Positions 52,984 through 61,178 of a DNA stretch of 64,000 nt are shown here, piece by piece (positions within the stretch are counted from its first letter, which is position 1; the number at the start of each line of letters is the position of its first letter). The stretch comes from CAZFJG01 sp964410915 (lineage in GTDB: Bacteria > Synergistota > Synergistia > Synergistales > JAFGMB01). Made by a program: the position numbers and the translations under genes. Where the stretch lies: the NCBI GenBank assembly GCA_964410915.1, contig CAYPIU010000005.1, forward strand, positions 40,945-104,944. Direction: 5' to 3'. The notes under the pieces are model-generated. The model was not told the origin of the DNA. It searched no databases and saw only the letters and a list, made by a program, of their open reading frames with translations.

Positions 52984-54276
52984 CTATTCTGATAAATGGT
53001 CCGGTACGAACTGACCTCTTAAAATATCCTCGTATGTCTGTCTACGGACAATAACCTCGGCAGTATTATCCCCGAGAAGTACTACAGCTGGACGAAGAGC
53101 CGCATTGTAATTGCTCGCCATGGAAAAGTTATAAGCTCCCGTATTAAGCACTGCGACTATCTCACCAGGCTTCATACGCGGGAAATCAATATCCCGCACC
53201 AGCACGTCCCCCGATTCACAGCATTTGCCTACTATGGTTACCTTTTCATTTTTCTCTTCACCGTATCTCTCTGCATTTACTGCATAGTATTTTGATCCGT
53301 ACAGGGCAGGTCTCGGATTGTCAGTCATTCCTCCGTCAACACTGATATACTTGACCAGTCCCGGGATCTCCTTCATAAAACCAGCCGTATAAAGGGTTAT
53401 TCCTGCCTGGGAAATTATCCATCTGCCAGGTTCTATGCTCACAACGGGCACCTTAAGTCCCCTGGCAGTACATTTTTCACTCACTCTCTCCATTACAGGG
53501 TCAGTAAATTCAGTTATATCAGGAGATCTGTCACCGGGCATTACAGGTATCCCAAAACCACCGCCTATGTTGACCTCTTCTATTATCTGTCCATGTCTTT
53601 CTTTAAGTGAAGAAACCCTGTCAAGAATTACATCTACTGCCATAACATAGGATTCACGCTCATATAGAAGAGAACCAAGATGAAAATGATAACCCCTAAG
53701 ATTCACCAATTCTGAAGAGACAGCTATTTCCTCAACTGTTTCTATCTCTTCACCAAAAGCAGGAAGGCCAAATTTCGAACCCGCGTGCCCTGTCGAAATA
53801 TATTTGTGTGTTTTGACATCAATTCCAGGTGATATCCTCAGGAGGATATCCTGCCTGCGGTCATATTTCTCAGCCATCTGAATGACCACTTCAAGTTCCA
53901 TTGCGTTATCAACCACTATCGTTCCCACGCCGAGCTCCATGGCCATCTCAATTTCAGAGAGAGACTTGTTATTTCCGTGAAGAGAAACCTTATCAAGGGG
54001 AAAACCGGCTTCCCTGGCCATTTGCAGTTCTCCTCCTGAAACAACGTCAAGACCCATACCCTCCCTTGCCATGATCCGGCACATTGCGAGAGTCAGAAAA
54101 GCTTTGCTTGCATAATGAGCTTTCGTACCAGGATATTTTTTTAGAAAACCTTCTCTTATGCGCTCACATTTTTCCTTTATAGCCGTTTCTGAAAGAACAT
54201 AAAGAGGAGTCCCGAATTTGCGGGCAAGCTCAACTGTATCCCAACCGTAAAAAATAAAATGGTCCTTCGATGTCAT
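52984..54276 (-). CDS. lysA: Diaminopimelate decarboxylase
   Basis: 430 residues from MTSKDHFIFYGWDTVELARK at 54276. PLP-binding lysine region THYASKAFLT, NIGGGFGIPV, GRWIISQAG and the CESGDVL dimer motif are conserved. Longer frames to 54462 run back into the T-box terminator and are rejected; GAAGGGGTATAAG precedes the chosen ATG. It makes L-lysine from meso-diaminopimelate. First gene after the second T-box; nhaC follows. Confidence 0.95.
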   Translation of the reverse strand: MTSKDHFIFYGWDTVELARKFGTPLYVLSETAIKEKCERIREGFLKKYPGTKAHYASKAFLTLAMCRIMAREGMGLDVVSGGELQMAREAGFPLDKVSLHGNNKSLSEIEMAMELGVGTIVVDNAMELEVVIQMAEKYDRRQDILLRISPGIDVKTHKYISTGHAGSKFGLPAFGEEIETVEEIAVSSELVNLRGYHFHLGSLLYERESYVMAVDVILDRVSSLKERHGQIIEEVNIGGGFGIPVMPGDRSPDITEFTDPVMERVSEKCTARGLKVPVVSIEPGRWIISQAGITLYTAGFMKEIPGLVKYISVDGGMTDNPRPALYGSKYYAVNAERYGEEKNEKVTIVGKCCESGDVLVRDIDFPRMKPGEIVAVLNTGAYNFSMASNYNAALRPAVVLLGDNTAEVIVRRQTYEDILRGQFVPDHLSE

Positions 54277-54304
54277 ACTTATACCCCTTCCATAATTACA
54301 ACGA

Positions 54305-54600
54305 TCCATAAAAAAAGACCCATCCCCTGAAGGGACGAGTCTGATATAAGCTCGCGGTACCACCCTGCTTGGACATTCCTTTCGAATATCCCGCTCCTGT
54401 CCTTTAACGGCGAAACTCACCGGGGTACTTACTGCGGCATAAGCCTTTCGGTCCCAGCTCAACAGGTTTTAAGCCTTTGGAGAACTACAGACAATCTTTC
54501 AGCCGATGAATTGTCTCTCTGTATGAGTTCTTTAACCCCTGGCGCCCTGTATCATCGCTTTTTGAATATTTTTATTATTTCATATTTACCTGTCTGACAA
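54305..54600 (-). ncRNA. T-box leader of lysA-nhaC, probably tRNA-Lys
   Basis: On the minus strand the antiterminator motif AGGGTGGTACCGCGA (plus-strand 54353-54366) is followed by a terminator: CAGACTCGTCCC, loop, GGATGGGTCT and a T-run, ending near 54311. Stem I carries ACAGAGAGACAATTCATCGG and GGCTGAAAG as in the asd leader, and the block GCTTAAAACCTG-TTGAGCTGG parallels GCTCAAAACCAGGTGAGCAGG there, giving the shared AAA (Lys) triplet. The leader precedes lysA by about 35 nt. Uncharged tRNA-Lys would permit lysA-nhaC transcription. Confidence 0.9.
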
Positions 54601-54610
54601 TTTATATGTC

Positions 54611-54640
54611 ATTATATGTTGCTCTGAGCCTGCATGTCAA
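54611..54640 (-). promoter_or_regulatory. Promoter of the lysA T-box operon
   Basis: Minus strand: TTGACA (54640-54635), 18-nt spacer, perfect TATAAT (54616-54611), about 10 nt upstream of the T-box RNA. Confidence 0.8.
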
Positions 54641-54668
54641 CAATAATTTTAATAAATAACTTCCTGTT

Positions 54669-55316
54669 TTATTGCTTTTTCATAACTCCGGGGACAACTG
54701 GTACAAAATGACAGTAGTCATACCAGCTGTCAGAAAATGTATCTGATCCCTTTTTCTCCCTTAAGAGAAGCCTTTCCATTCCAGGCCCAATCTTAAGCGG
54801 AAGAAGGATACTGCCGCCCCTCTCGATCTGCTCTTCCCATTCCTTTTCAACAGAAACACACGCTGCCGTAATGATTATCCTTTTGTATGGTGCTTTTTCA
54901 ATGTACCCTTTTCTTCCGTCACCAACTATGACTTTGACTTTATATCCCTGGCTTTTCAATAGCCTTTCAGCGTTTAAAGCAAGACTTTCTATCCTCTCGA
55001 CTGAAACCAGTTCTACGCCTATCTCCGCCAGGACTGCAGCCTGATAACCGGAACCCGTACCTATTTCAAGGACCCTGTCTCCTTTTTGAACATCAAGCAA
55101 CTCTGTCATCCTGGCAACCATGTAAGGCTGGGATATTGTCTGACCGTCACTTACTGGGAGAGCACAATCCTCGTATGCCATAGGAACTGCCGATTCAGGA
55201 ACAAACAAATGCCTTGGCACTTTTTTCATGGCATCAAATATCTCAGGTTGAGTTATCCCTCGGCTTAATATCTGGGTTCTTACCATTTGCTCTGATTTTT
55301 CTCTCCACCAGTTCAT
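54669..55316 (-). CDS. pcm: Protein-L-isoaspartate O-methyltransferase
   Basis: 215 residues from MNWWREKSEQMVRTQI (55316). The SAM motif VLEIGTGSGYQAAVLAEIG and the upstream FVPESAVPMAYEDCALPVSDGQTISQPYM loop are characteristic of Pcm. It repairs isoaspartyl residues in ageing proteins. Divergent in function from neighbours; follows the aminotransferase on the minus strand with a gap of about 170 nt. AAGGTGATC precedes the ATG. Confidence 0.93.
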   Translation of the reverse strand: MNWWREKSEQMVRTQILSRGITQPEIFDAMKKVPRHLFVPESAVPMAYEDCALPVSDGQTISQPYMVARMTELLDVQKGDRVLEIGTGSGYQAAVLAEIGVELVSVERIESLALNAERLLKSQGYKVKVIVGDGRKGYIEKAPYKRIIITAACVSVEKEWEEQIERGGSILLPLKIGPGMERLLLREKKGSDTFSDSWYDYCHFVPVVPGVMKKQ

Positions 55317-55484
55317 AGAGATCACCTTCAGAATTATTGTAACGTTCTACCCTATTATACTACTGCAGCAATATGATTTTCTCCCCGATTTATAAGACTT
55401 CAATATTTTTTCTGGATTTTCAGTTTTGATCACTGTCTCCTTTAGTTCCCGATTCCCAGAAACATGCAGAAGTATTAGATAGTC

Positions 55485-56690
55485 TTATCTGCCTTTATAT
55501 CTGATCAAAGCCCTGGCGAGTCTTTCAGAACCCTCTTCAGCCTCTTCCGGAGTCACCTGTGCAAAAGAAAGCCTCAGAAATTCGCTGCCATGATCAGGTA
55601 CTGCAAAAAAGCCACTTCCTGGTACAGTTCCTATCTTCTCTTCTTTAGCTGCAAATCTTGCAAATTCACTGGTATCGATCCCTGGTATTCTGCCCCAGAT
55701 GAAAAAGCCACCTTCCGGAACCCCCAGACCCATCCCGTGGGGAACTATGTTTTTATTGAGCGAATTTACCATAGCATCCCTTCTTGATCTGTAAACTTCA
55801 CGTAAGTGGACAAGATGTGCCTCAAAATCCGAGGTTGAAAGAAATTCAAAAACTGACCGTTGAAGGACCGATGAAAGACCTATCTCAAGAAGAACTCTGA
55901 GCTCCATGGCCTTTTTCATAACTTCCGGTGGCAGGAGGGCGTATCCGCATCTTATTCCGGGGGCGATTATTTTTGAAAAACTGCCCAGGTAAATGATATT
56001 TTCAGAATCCCCCGAAAGAGCAAGATAGGTAGAGGGAGGAGCGGAATCAAACCAGAGCTGCCTATATGGGTCATCTTCTATGATCCTGACTCCGTAACGG
56101 TCTGCAATATCAAGGATCTGAAGCTTTCGTTTCTCAGAGACACTTATACCGGATGGATTCTGAAAAGTGGGTATAGTATAGTAAAGTTCAGGTTTTTCCT
56201 CCCTGACCACTTTTTCAAAAAGATCAGGAACCGGACCTTCATCATCCATGGGAACTGTCAATAACTCCACTCCCTCTTTAGAAAAGGTCAGCATAGCCTC
56301 GGTATATGAGGGATCTTCGAGAATGATCTTTCTTCCTTTTTCAAGGAACATGAGGGAAAGGATATTGAGCCCCGCCTGGGAACCGTTGGTAAGCAGGATC
56401 CTGTCGCTTCCTTTTTCTTCCAGTGAATATCCTTTCCTGTAAAGCCAGGAAGATATCCATTCTCTCAAACAGGGATCCCCTGCCGGAGAAGCGTAAGCGA
56501 GTAATTCAGGAGAATTTTCCAGAACCCTTCCGAAAGCAGACCTGAGTTCCGTAACAGGATAAAGCTCGCTTGAAGGTTCTCCGGCAGCAAAGGAAATGGT
56601 ACCGGGAACAGAAATAAGATCCCGCATTTCCTGAATTATTGAAGGGGTAAGACTTCTAACTCTCTCATTATAAAGTTTTTGCCATGTCAT
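55485..56690 (-). CDS. PLP-dependent aminotransferase (class I/II, LysN/MocR-like)
   Basis: 401 residues. Fold-type I features: LLTNGSQAGLNIL, YTIPTFQNPSGISVSEKRK, EDDPYRQLWF and the PLP lysine in YLGSFSKIIAPGIRCGY. The closest pattern is 2-aminoadipate/valine-pyruvate type aminotransferase. No DNA-binding domain is attached. In context with lysA and the acetyl branch it is one candidate for the missing N-acetyl-LL-DAP aminotransferase, but this is not proved. No clear ribosome site immediately before the ATG. Confidence 0.85.
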   Translation of the reverse strand: MTWQKLYNERVRSLTPSIIQEMRDLISVPGTISFAAGEPSSELYPVTELRSAFGRVLENSPELLAYASPAGDPCLREWISSWLYRKGYSLEEKGSDRILLTNGSQAGLNILSLMFLEKGRKIILEDPSYTEAMLTFSKEGVELLTVPMDDEGPVPDLFEKVVREEKPELYYTIPTFQNPSGISVSEKRKLQILDIADRYGVRIIEDDPYRQLWFDSAPPSTYLALSGDSENIIYLGSFSKIIAPGIRCGYALLPPEVMKKAMELRVLLEIGLSSVLQRSVFEFLSTSDFEAHLVHLREVYRSRRDAMVNSLNKNIVPHGMGLGVPEGGFFIWGRIPGIDTSEFARFAAKEEKIGTVPGSGFFAVPDHGSEFLRLSFAQVTPEEAEEGSERLARALIRYKGR

Positions 56691-56801
56691 TATTTTTCAC
56701 TCCAGTCACTATTGTTGAGAATAGTTCATTTTACCTTCATTATACCGCCCACTTCATTTTTTGACCTGAAAAATCAATTACATAAGATTTTCTAATATGG
56801 A

Positions 56802-56830
56802 TTGACAAATTTACAATGTAGTTATATCCT
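56802..56830 (+). promoter_or_regulatory. Putative promoter of the binding-protein gene
   Basis: TTGACA (56802-56807), 17-nt spacer, TATCCT (56825-56830). Plausible but the -10 is imperfect. Confidence 0.4.
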
Positions 56831-56904
56831 AACTGGAAATAATAAACTATTGGTGAATTTAGATGCTATTACTCAACTTGGGTTTATTTAAGGAGGATCA
56901 AGGA

Positions 56905-57663
56905 ATGAAAAAGTTTGTGTTATTGATCGTTTCAGTTCTGGTTGTACTTTCTTTAAGTTCTTTTGCCTGGGGTGGAATTCTGGATAAAGATGTAGTTATT
57001 GTAGGAACTGAAAGCACTTATCCCCCATATGAATTCCGTGATGAAGATAATAATCTTATGGGCTTCGATATTGAGCTTATGGAAAGCATCGCCGAACATG
57101 CCGGTTTCGAGATCGAATGGAAGGATATGCCTTTTGACAGCCTTATTCCGGCACTTCTTTCGAAGAAGATCGATATAATAGCGGCGGGCTTGAGCGCTAC
57201 TCCGGAAAGAGCAGAAAGGGTGGCCTTCTCAACACCATACGAGATATCCCTCAGCACCTTCATTGTAAAAGAGGGGAACGATTCAATAAAGGCCATTGAT
57301 GATCTTGAAGGTAAAATTGTAACAGCACAGCTTGGAACTGTTCAGGAAACCTACTCAAAGACTCTTGAAGGCGTAAAAGTCAAAGCGTTCCAGAAATTTG
57401 ACGATTGCGTGAGAGAAGTCGCCCTGGGAAGAGCTGACGCTACCCTGATGGACAAACCTGTAGCAAAGAAATTTATCAAGCAGAAAGATTTTGAAGGCAA
57501 GGTTCAGATCGCATTTGACCAGGAAATTACAGGTGCTGGGAAAGCTCTCGCAATGAACCTTGATGAAGAGGAGTTCATCAATGCTGTAAACGATGCTCTC
57601 GAAAAGATGGTGGAATCAGGAGAACTTGAAGAGCTTAAAACCAAATGGTTTGAAAACGAATAG
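56905..57663 (+). CDS. Amino acid ABC transporter substrate-binding protein
   Basis: 252 residues from MKKFVLLIVSVLVV at 56905; AGGAGGATCAAGG sets this start over the longer frame at 56863. Signal peptide about 1-24. Family 3 solute-binding motifs: VGTESTYPPYEFRDEDN, GFDIELMESIA, ATPERAERVAFSTPYE. It captures polar amino acids outside the membrane. No permease or ATPase gene follows, so it must use a transporter encoded elsewhere. Followed by a strong terminator. Confidence 0.9.
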   Translation: MKKFVLLIVSVLVVLSLSSFAWGGILDKDVVIVGTESTYPPYEFRDEDNNLMGFDIELMESIAEHAGFEIEWKDMPFDSLIPALLSKKIDIIAAGLSATPERAERVAFSTPYEISLSTFIVKEGNDSIKAIDDLEGKIVTAQLGTVQETYSKTLEGVKVKAFQKFDDCVREVALGRADATLMDKPVAKKFIKQKDFEGKVQIAFDQEITGAGKALAMNLDEEEFINAVNDALEKMVESGELEELKTKWFENE

Positions 57664-57682
57664 AAAAGCTATTTTTATAAAA

Positions 57683-57714
57683 GCGGCCCCGCAGGAAGGG
57701 GCCGCTTTTTCTGT
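57683..57714 (+). terminator. Intrinsic terminator
   Basis: AAGCGGCCCC, loop GCAGGAA, GGGGCCGCTT then TTTCTGTC. Strong stem with T-run. Confidence 0.88.
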
Positions 57715-57874
57715 CTTTAAATACATCTTTACATTGATCATAAGTTTGTTTTACCTTTTCAAAACTCTTAAAAGATCCTGATATGCACCATAAAAGGAAA
57801 CATTCATCGGGGCTAAAACCTTAATAGACTGTCAGTCTGGTCAACTTTCAACAGAACGGTGCATAAACAGAATT

Positions 57875-59125
57875 TCAGTTTTCAGCTGTTACAACAACAC
57901 AGTTGCCAGCTTTAAGAACAAGGCCTTCTGCTGATTCTCCAAGCCTCTTTTTAACAATAGCGAGAGCCTCTTGAATGTTAGAACAGATCATACCCGGAAA
58001 GTTTATGTCATTTCTTGAACTGACAAGGATCAGAGTATTGGATATGGAATCAAGAACAAGCTTGAAAGCACAGAAAGAAGGAATAGTAAATTCATTTTCA
58101 AGTTTATTCAGAAGTTTTGCTTTGTCCCTCATTGCAAGTTCAACCATTTCCCCATAATCTCCGGGACCGGCACCATCTTCCAGCTCCGCAGCCATAATGA
58201 TCATGCCACCTTCTCTAAGAGCTCCCTTAACAGCTGTTATCGATTTTGTGGATTGATAAAGATCAAGATCATAGGGATGACCGCCTGGTGAAACAATCGC
58301 AAAATCCATTTTATGATCCACGTAAAGAACCTGCAGTTCTCTTGCTATTTCCACTCCCTTTTCCCATGCCCTTACAAGATCTCCAGCAACATACCTCCAT
58401 GGCGTTCCATTCTCGTCAGGAATAACATTGAGAATAAAAACATCCTTATCTTTCAATGCAAGCTGGATATATTCCATCATATCCTGATGTACAGGGTTGT
58501 CCGCCAGTTTTCCACAATCCGTCATGGGGTTTATTCCACCATTATCAAGACAGAAAGAATGATTCTTTATAATGGATCCCTTTCCGCTCACTCCAGGAAT
58601 AACAGCCTTTCTACCCCCGCTGAAACCGGCAAGCTCATGGTGAACGATCCCACCTATTAATACAACAGAATCAGCTTCCAGAACTTTTTTGTGAAGCGTA
58701 ACAGAATTACCGTTGCTGGTAATAAGTCCGGTTTCAATAAAGATTTCCGGATCGTGACTGTAAACGTGGTCTCTATCTCGCTTAGCCTTACCAAGAAGCA
58801 GTTCCTTTTCTTCCTCAGTCGGGAGGCGATGCTGTCCTCCTCCAATAACCCAGTCAACTCTATCCACTTTATCAAGTCGCGACCTTACAGCCTCCGCCAT
58901 AAGGATTACATTCTGCCATGATCTTGTAGCATCAGGGATCACTATAGTAATTTTAGGTCCCTTTTCAGCCATTAATTCAAGCCTCTCGGCCCCTTCTGGA
59001 TCATCGAGAGCTTCATAAGGACTGTTGCTTTCTATCTTTTGTGTTCCTCTTTCCGGATAAATTAATGGACCATCATAATCAAACTCTATTCGGGATCTTC
59101 CACTTAAGATACTGTGTCTCTCCAT
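57875..59125 (-). CDS. LarA-type nickel-pincer racemase family protein
   Basis: 416 residues. IPDATRSWQN (DxTR), GGGQHRLPT (His), HHELAGFSGGRKAVIPGVSGKGSI (the Lys that carries the pincer cofactor and the catalytic His region) and the C-terminal half match LarA/DUF2088. Known members racemise lactate or other 2-hydroxyacids using a nickel-pincer nucleotide made by LarBCE. No larB, larC or larE lies next to it here. Substrate unknown. A ribosome site (GGGAGG) precedes the ATG. Confidence 0.85.
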   Translation of the reverse strand: MERHSILSGRSRIEFDYDGPLIYPERGTQKIESNSPYEALDDPEGAERLELMAEKGPKITIVIPDATRSWQNVILMAEAVRSRLDKVDRVDWVIGGGQHRLPTEEEKELLLGKAKRDRDHVYSHDPEIFIETGLITSNGNSVTLHKKVLEADSVVLIGGIVHHELAGFSGGRKAVIPGVSGKGSIIKNHSFCLDNGGINPMTDCGKLADNPVHQDMMEYIQLALKDKDVFILNVIPDENGTPWRYVAGDLVRAWEKGVEIARELQVLYVDHKMDFAIVSPGGHPYDLDLYQSTKSITAVKGALREGGMIIMAAELEDGAGPGDYGEMVELAMRDKAKLLNKLENEFTIPSFCAFKLVLDSISNTLILVSSRNDINFPGMICSNIQEALAIVKKRLGESAEGLVLKAGNCVVVTAEN

Positions 59126-59193
59126 TACTACCTCCCGGGATCTCTTATTAACAGATAACTTTTACCTTTTAACAACAGGTTGAACATTTTCCG

Positions 59194-59474
59194 TCAACCC
59201 AGGGCAACATCCAGGATCATCATGACTGTAAATCCCAGCACCCCCCCGAGGTCGCCAGATCTCCGTTCCCGCTGTACTGGGATTCCAGAATGACTTCTTC
59301 GACTACAGCAAATATCATCGCACCGAAGGCAAAGCCAAGCATTACATCGAGCATTTTCTGACTTGGTTTACTTTTCAGGAAAACAAGTGAAGCTCCCAAT
59401 GCTGTTAATCCCCAGGTGAAAATCGTTGCAATTAATACCTGTATCACTGGATTAAACTGAACAAACGCATTAAA
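59194..59474 (-). pseudogene. ZIP-family metal transporter gene, internally deleted and frameshifted
   Basis: The minus-strand frame starting at 59447 gives MIQVLIATIFTWGLTALGAS, the ZIP N-terminus, then passes directly from GFAFGAM to IFAVVEEVILESQYSGNGDLATS, which is the C-terminal part of the family; about 150 residues with the metal-site helices are missing. A G7 tract (59241-59247) shifts the frame; with one more G the sequence continues GGVLGFTVMMILDVALG and stops at 59194. The codon where the start would be expected (59474) is TTT, preceded by GGGGGTGATC, so the start codon also appears lost. Deletion between two similar GFAxGAM segments is likely. Confidence 0.8.
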
Positions 59475-59718
59475 TGAAGATCACCCCCTGGTAATATCGA
59501 TTTATGGGACATTTGTTGAATAATAACATATCCAGTTAAACGTTTAATGTTTTTATTCATTTTAATCAACTGATCTCCAGTTTTTAAAAAACATATTTGA
59601 CATCCAGTCAGGTAGAGAATACAATTTCACTTCTATATCATTATAAGAGATATAAAATCGCCGACAATTAAGAGATCCTCGATACGAACAGGATGTTATG
59701 AAAACTTATTCCTAAAGG
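59475..59718. other. Intergenic region before rlmN
   Basis: About 240 nt, no ORF or RNA element recognised. Ends in the long rlmN leader frame. Confidence 0.35.
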
Positions 59719-59763
59719 TTGAGGCGATTAATCAATCTGAAAATTACAGGCAGGTATCTTAAG

Positions 59764-60792
59764 ATGAGTGAATTATTAAATGCCCTTGAACTTGATTATG
59801 AGGAATGGACAGAACACTGTACCAGGGAATTGGAACTCCCCCGGTACAGGGCAGATCAGATCTGCCAGTGGATATATCAAAAAAAGGTTTTCACTTTTTC
59901 TGAAATGACTAATCTATCAAAAGATCTGAGAAAAAAGCTCGAAGAAGAAATAATGGTATTCCCTCCATATGAGATACAAAGGCAGGTCTCTAACATCGAC
60001 AGTACAACAAAATATCTCTGGGGTCTTAAAGATGGGGAAAGAATTGAGTCCGTAACCCTTTTACATGGAAATCATACAACAGCATGTATCTCCAGCCAGG
60101 TAGGCTGTCCTCTGGGATGCAGTTTCTGCGCAACCGGAAAATCCGGTTTTGCCCGTAACCTTTCCACTGATGAGATCACGGGGCAATTTCTTTCTATGGA
60201 GAAAAATCTCGGACAGAATATAAATAATATTGTTTTCATGGGTATGGGAGAACCACTTCTAAATATGGAAAACGTCAAAAAGAGCATCAGAATACTTAAC
60301 CATGCAAAGATGAGAGATCTTGGAATAAGACATATATCTGTATCAACAGCAGGAATAGTACCTGGAATACAAGAACTTGCGAGTTCTGGTCTTCCTGTAC
60401 GTTTATCTGTATCTCTCCATGCTCCAAATGACGAAATTAGAAACCGTATAATGCCCGTAAACCGACAGTATCCTCTGGCTTCTCTTATGGGAGCTCTTGA
60501 AAATTACCAGGAAGTTACAGGTGAAAGGATCACTATCGAGTATATTATGCTCAAAAACATCAATGACCAGACAGAACATGCCTTCGAACTGGCTTCTTTA
60601 CTGGGTAATCTTCATACTTATATAAATCTTATACCTTACAACCCTGTAGATAACAAATATCAGCGTTCAGATAAAAAACAGATAAAGAACTTCCATGCTG
60701 TCCTTGCATCCCTGGGAATAGAAGCTGAGATAAGAACCGAAAAAGGGACCGATATCGATGCTGCCTGCGGACAGCTTAGAAGAAAACACTGA
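59764..60792 (+). CDS. rlmN: 23S rRNA (adenine-2503-C2)-methyltransferase, radical SAM
   Basis: 342 residues from MSELLNALELDYEEW at 59764; a TTG start at 59719 is also open but less likely. The radical SAM cluster CPLGCSFCATG, GMGEPLLNMENV, SLHAPNDEIRNRIMPVNR and the C-terminal Cys (DIDAACGQLR) are present. It methylates A2503 of 23S rRNA and tRNA. Full length for RlmN. AGGTATCTTAAG precedes the ATG. Confidence 0.95.
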   Translation: MSELLNALELDYEEWTEHCTRELELPRYRADQICQWIYQKKVFTFSEMTNLSKDLRKKLEEEIMVFPPYEIQRQVSNIDSTTKYLWGLKDGERIESVTLLHGNHTTACISSQVGCPLGCSFCATGKSGFARNLSTDEITGQFLSMEKNLGQNINNIVFMGMGEPLLNMENVKKSIRILNHAKMRDLGIRHISVSTAGIVPGIQELASSGLPVRLSVSLHAPNDEIRNRIMPVNRQYPLASLMGALENYQEVTGERITIEYIMLKNINDQTEHAFELASLLGNLHTYINLIPYNPVDNKYQRSDKKQIKNFHAVLASLGIEAEIRTEKGTDIDAACGQLRRKH

Positions 60793-60802
60793 TTTAAATA
60801 AA

Positions 60803-60835
60803 GACGGCACTTTATACTAAAGTGCCGTCTTTATT
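60803..60835. terminator. Terminator after rlmN
   Basis: AAAGACGGCACTTTA, loop TAC, TAAAGTGCCGTCTTT then ATTTTTG; a strong near-perfect stem. Confidence 0.85.
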
Positions 60836-60850
60836 TTTGAACAAAACCAT

Positions 60851-60873
60851 GTTAGACTTGACTAACAAAATTA
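60851..60873. promoter_or_regulatory. Putative metalloregulator operator before feoAB
   Basis: GTTAGACTTGACTAAC (60851-60866) is an inverted repeat of GTTAG with a 6-nt centre, and CTAACAAAATTAG overlaps its 3' end. The pattern is reminiscent of DtxR/IdeR-type iron boxes. TTGACT inside it could be a -35. Interpretation is tentative. Confidence 0.4.
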
Positions 60874-60897
60874 GTGTTAAAGAATTGATCTGAAATT

Positions 60898-61149
60898 ATG
60901 GGAGAGATATCTCACGATATGTCTATTACACTTCATATGTTGAAAAACGGAGAAGAAGCTACAATACAGACAATACCCTCAGGCGAATGTTCAAGGAGAC
61001 TTGAAGCCCTTGGTTTGAGGGCAGGGAAAAAGATCAGGAAAGTGTCAGGTATGCCCTTTAAAGGACCTGTGACACTTATTCTCGAGGGAAGACAGATAGC
61101 AATAGGCAATAGAATTTCAAGACGTATAACAGTTTTCCCGATCTCCTGA
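60898..61149 (+). CDS. feoA: FeoA, ferrous iron transport accessory protein
   Basis: 83 residues (or 76 from an ATG at 60919). SH3-like FeoA domain: IPSGECSRRLEALGLRAGKKIRKVSG and GNRISRRITVFP. It modulates FeoB GTPase activity. GGGAGAG overlaps the first ATG, so the second start is quite possible. The next gene, feoB, follows after 29 nt. Confidence 0.9.
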   Translation: MGEISHDMSITLHMLKNGEEATIQTIPSGECSRRLEALGLRAGKKIRKVSGMPFKGPVTLILEGRQIAIGNRISRRITVFPIS

Positions 61150-61178
61150 TAGAAAAGAAATGGAAGGAATATTTATTC

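Noticed and set aside
54277..54462. Longer lysA frame starting at 54462
   Set aside because: Its first part lies in the T-box antiterminator and terminator; the ribosome site before 54276 decides the start.
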